A program made the translations under genes and the position numbers. Source: SbD1 sp039679945 (GTDB lineage: Bacteria; Desulfobacterota; Syntrophobacteria; Syntrophobacterales; Syntrophobacteraceae). Taken from it: a DNA stretch of 64,000 nt. The stretch spans positions 62,001 to 126,000 of the forward strand of contig JBDKTY010000239.1 in the NCBI GenBank assembly GCA_039679945.1. Reading direction: 5' to 3'. The notes under the pieces were generated by a model. The model worked only from the letters and a program-made list of their open reading frames with translations, did not search any database and was not told where the DNA came from. Position 1 is the first letter of the stretch. The number at the start of each line of letters is the position of its first letter. Below, one piece after another: positions 62,609 through 64,000 of this stretch.

Positions 62609-63698
62609 GACTTTCAAAGCAGCTTCAATGGACAGAGCCCTGGCCCAGGTGAAAAAAGAGCTCGGTCCCGATGCCATTATCCTGAGCAGCAGAAAGATCC
62701 CGCCAGACTCAGGCGATACGGGATTCGAAGTGACCGCGGCGCTCGATCCATCGCCCGATCCGGGCGCGGCCGCCTCCACGGCACCGTCCAGGGCGGAATC
62801 CGAATCTGCTGAAATGCAAAGCGATATTAACGAAATAAAGAGCTTCCTCTCGCTGCTCATCTCCTCCAAGGACTATTTCGTCCAGCTCCAGATGCAACAG
62901 CCTATCGCCGAGATCTATCATTCACTGCTGGTTCGCGGCTTCGATGAAAAGCAGATCTATATGCTTCTGAACAAAGCCGCATCGCATCTAAACGGGGGAA
63001 CGAGCGACAAGAACCAGGTGTTTGACGCTTTCTGCAAACAGTTTCTAACTAAAGTGAGACTGTCCAAACCCTTTCGAAACGTCGCACATTCCAGCGGCTC
63101 CTGCTCGATTTTCACCTTCATCGGACCTACCGGAGTGGGCAAGACTACGACTCTGGCAAAAATGGCCGCCTATCTGAAAATAAAGCGCATGCTCGACGTA
63201 GGGATAATTTCCGTGGATACCTACCGCATAGGCGCCCTCGACCAGCTTCAGACTTATGCCAATATCCTGGAAATCCCGTTCTGCGTTGCACAAAGCAAGA
63301 CCGAACTTGACCGGGCCATCCAGCAATTCAGCCATTTCGATGTAATCCTTGTAGATACTACCGGCAGGAATTTTCTCAACCGTGAGCACGTTCATGAACT
63401 GCAGGCACTTTTTGAAGGCAACCACAAACCTTCGCACTTTCTGGTTTTGAGTTCCACGGCCAAGGATGAAGATCTAAGGAAAACAATTCTCCATTTCAAG
63501 GAAATGGAGATCCACAGCCTCATTTTCACCAAGCTCGATGAAACTATCCACCACGGCTGCATGCTCAACCAACTTCTCAGATTCGACTATCCCTTGTCAT
63601 ACATGGGCACCGGTCAGCGAGTCCCGGAAGATCTCGAGCAAGCCACCCAGAAGCGAATACTCTCGTTTTTGCTCCCGGTCAGAAATAAGACTGCATAA
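62598..63698 (+). CDS. flhF: FlhF, SRP-type GTPase placing flagella
   Basis: The 366-residue protein has an N-terminal B domain (MQVKTFKAASMDRALAQVKKELG), a Ser/Ala-rich linker and the NG GTPase with GPTGVGKTTTLAKMA near residue 175, DTYRIGALDQLQTYA, DTTGRN and FTKLDE. It overlaps the end of flhA by 11 bp. FlhF sets the position of polar flagella. Confidence 0.95.
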   Translation: MQVKTFKAASMDRALAQVKKELGPDAIILSSRKIPPDSGDTGFEVTAALDPSPDPGAAASTAPSRAESESAEMQSDINEIKSFLSLLISSKDYFVQLQMQQPIAEIYHSLLVRGFDEKQIYMLLNKAASHLNGGTSDKNQVFDAFCKQFLTKVRLSKPFRNVAHSSGSCSIFTFIGPTGVGKTTTLAKMAAYLKIKRMLDVGIISVDTYRIGALDQLQTYANILEIPFCVAQSKTELDRAIQQFSHFDVILVDTTGRNFLNREHVHELQALFEGNHKPSHFLVLSSTAKDEDLRKTILHFKEMEIHSLIFTKLDETIHHGCMLNQLLRFDYPLSYMGTGQRVPEDLEQATQKRILSFLLPVRNKTA

Positions 63699-63709
63699 AG
63701 GGGAAGATA

Positions 63710-64000
63710 ATGGATCAGGCGGTAGGTCTCAGAAAAACAAATGGTAACGAATTGAAGGCGGATGGCTTCATCTCCAGTGGGTCACCCTCCTTGGACCAGC
63801 CCATAAGGGTGATCTCGGTCAGCAGCGGAAAGGGAGGTGTCGGAAAAAGCAATGTAGTCATTAATCTCGCCCTGGCTTTCGATCAGATGGGGCTGAGGGT
63901 CCTGATCATGGATGCGGACCTGGGTTTGGCTAATATAGACGTTCTGCTCGGTCTCGCCCCCAAATACAATCTGAGTCATGTGCTGAACGGTACCAAGCGC
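63710..64000 (+). CDS. flhG: FlhG/FleN (MinD-like ATPase), truncated by window edge
   Basis: 97 codons from ATG 63710 (behind AAAGGGGAAG) show the deviant Walker A SSGKGGVGKSNVVINLA and MDADLGLANIDVLLG, the hallmark of the ParA/MinD-type flagellar number regulator. It partners FlhF and often restrains the master activator. Confidence 0.93.
   Translation, partial: MDQAVGLRKTNGNELKADGFISSGSPSLDQPIRVISVSSGKGGVGKSNVVINLALAFDQMGLRVLIMDADLGLANIDVLLGLAPKYNLSHVLNGTKR

Overview
The window looks like chromosome of a syntrophic or sulfate-reducing deltaproteobacterium, most like Syntrophobacter or its relatives. This is judged from gene content only. The pointers are an Hmc transmembrane redox complex with a 16-haem HmcA, a 4-hydroxybutyryl-CoA dehydratase, a RamA/RACo-type corrinoid-protein activator, a periplasmic CbiK cobaltochelatase under a cobalamin riboswitch, a UGA-containing HesB/IscA-like selenoprotein gene, and sigma-54 control of flagellar genes. 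No rRNA, tRNA, CRISPR array, insertion sequence or prophage was recognised.

Layout. 1-5.3 kb: a permease and 4-hydroxybutyryl-CoA dehydratase on the minus strand lie behind a good sigma-54 promoter. Two tandem palindromes separate them from a divergent sigma-54 activator gene, which is followed 24 bp later by the small selenoprotein. 5.4-6.5 kb: a crotonase-family protein lacking both catalytic glutamates and a small unknown protein. 6.5-8.1 kb holds no recognisable gene. 8.1-14.3 kb: hmcABCDEF, with an in-frame amber codon inside hmcA. 14.6-17.7 kb: a Cys-rich small protein, KhpA, a corrinoid activator and an FtsB/DivIC-like protein. 17.8-22.6 kb: a PAS-only protein, a TauE/SafE exporter split over two genes, then riboswitch, terminator and CbiK.

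22.9-32.3 kb: a J-domain membrane protein with a threefold repeat, csrA-fliW, an MFS and an OPT transporter, and a three-gene overlapping operon (glycosyltransferase, NodB deacetylase, flippase-like protein). 32.6-46.3 kb: mostly housekeeping and signalling genes, namely a two-component pair, small unknown proteins, a phasin-like protein, a metallo-hydrolase/HAD pair, tandem MTA/SAH deaminase paralogues, an ankyrin protein, a phosphoglycolate phosphatase-like HAD, a stand-alone diadenylate cyclase domain and a DUF2867-type SDR.

46.4-64 kb: an L,D-transpeptidase and a lysozyme-like protein precede a flagellar cluster: fliK, then flgD-flgE on the minus strand, and divergently fliLMNOPQR-flhB-flhA-flhF-flhG, running off the window. 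Three sigma-54-type promoters (before fliK, flgD and fliL) suggest a shared flagellar regulon. CsrA and FliW at 24 kb probably contribute post-transcriptional control.
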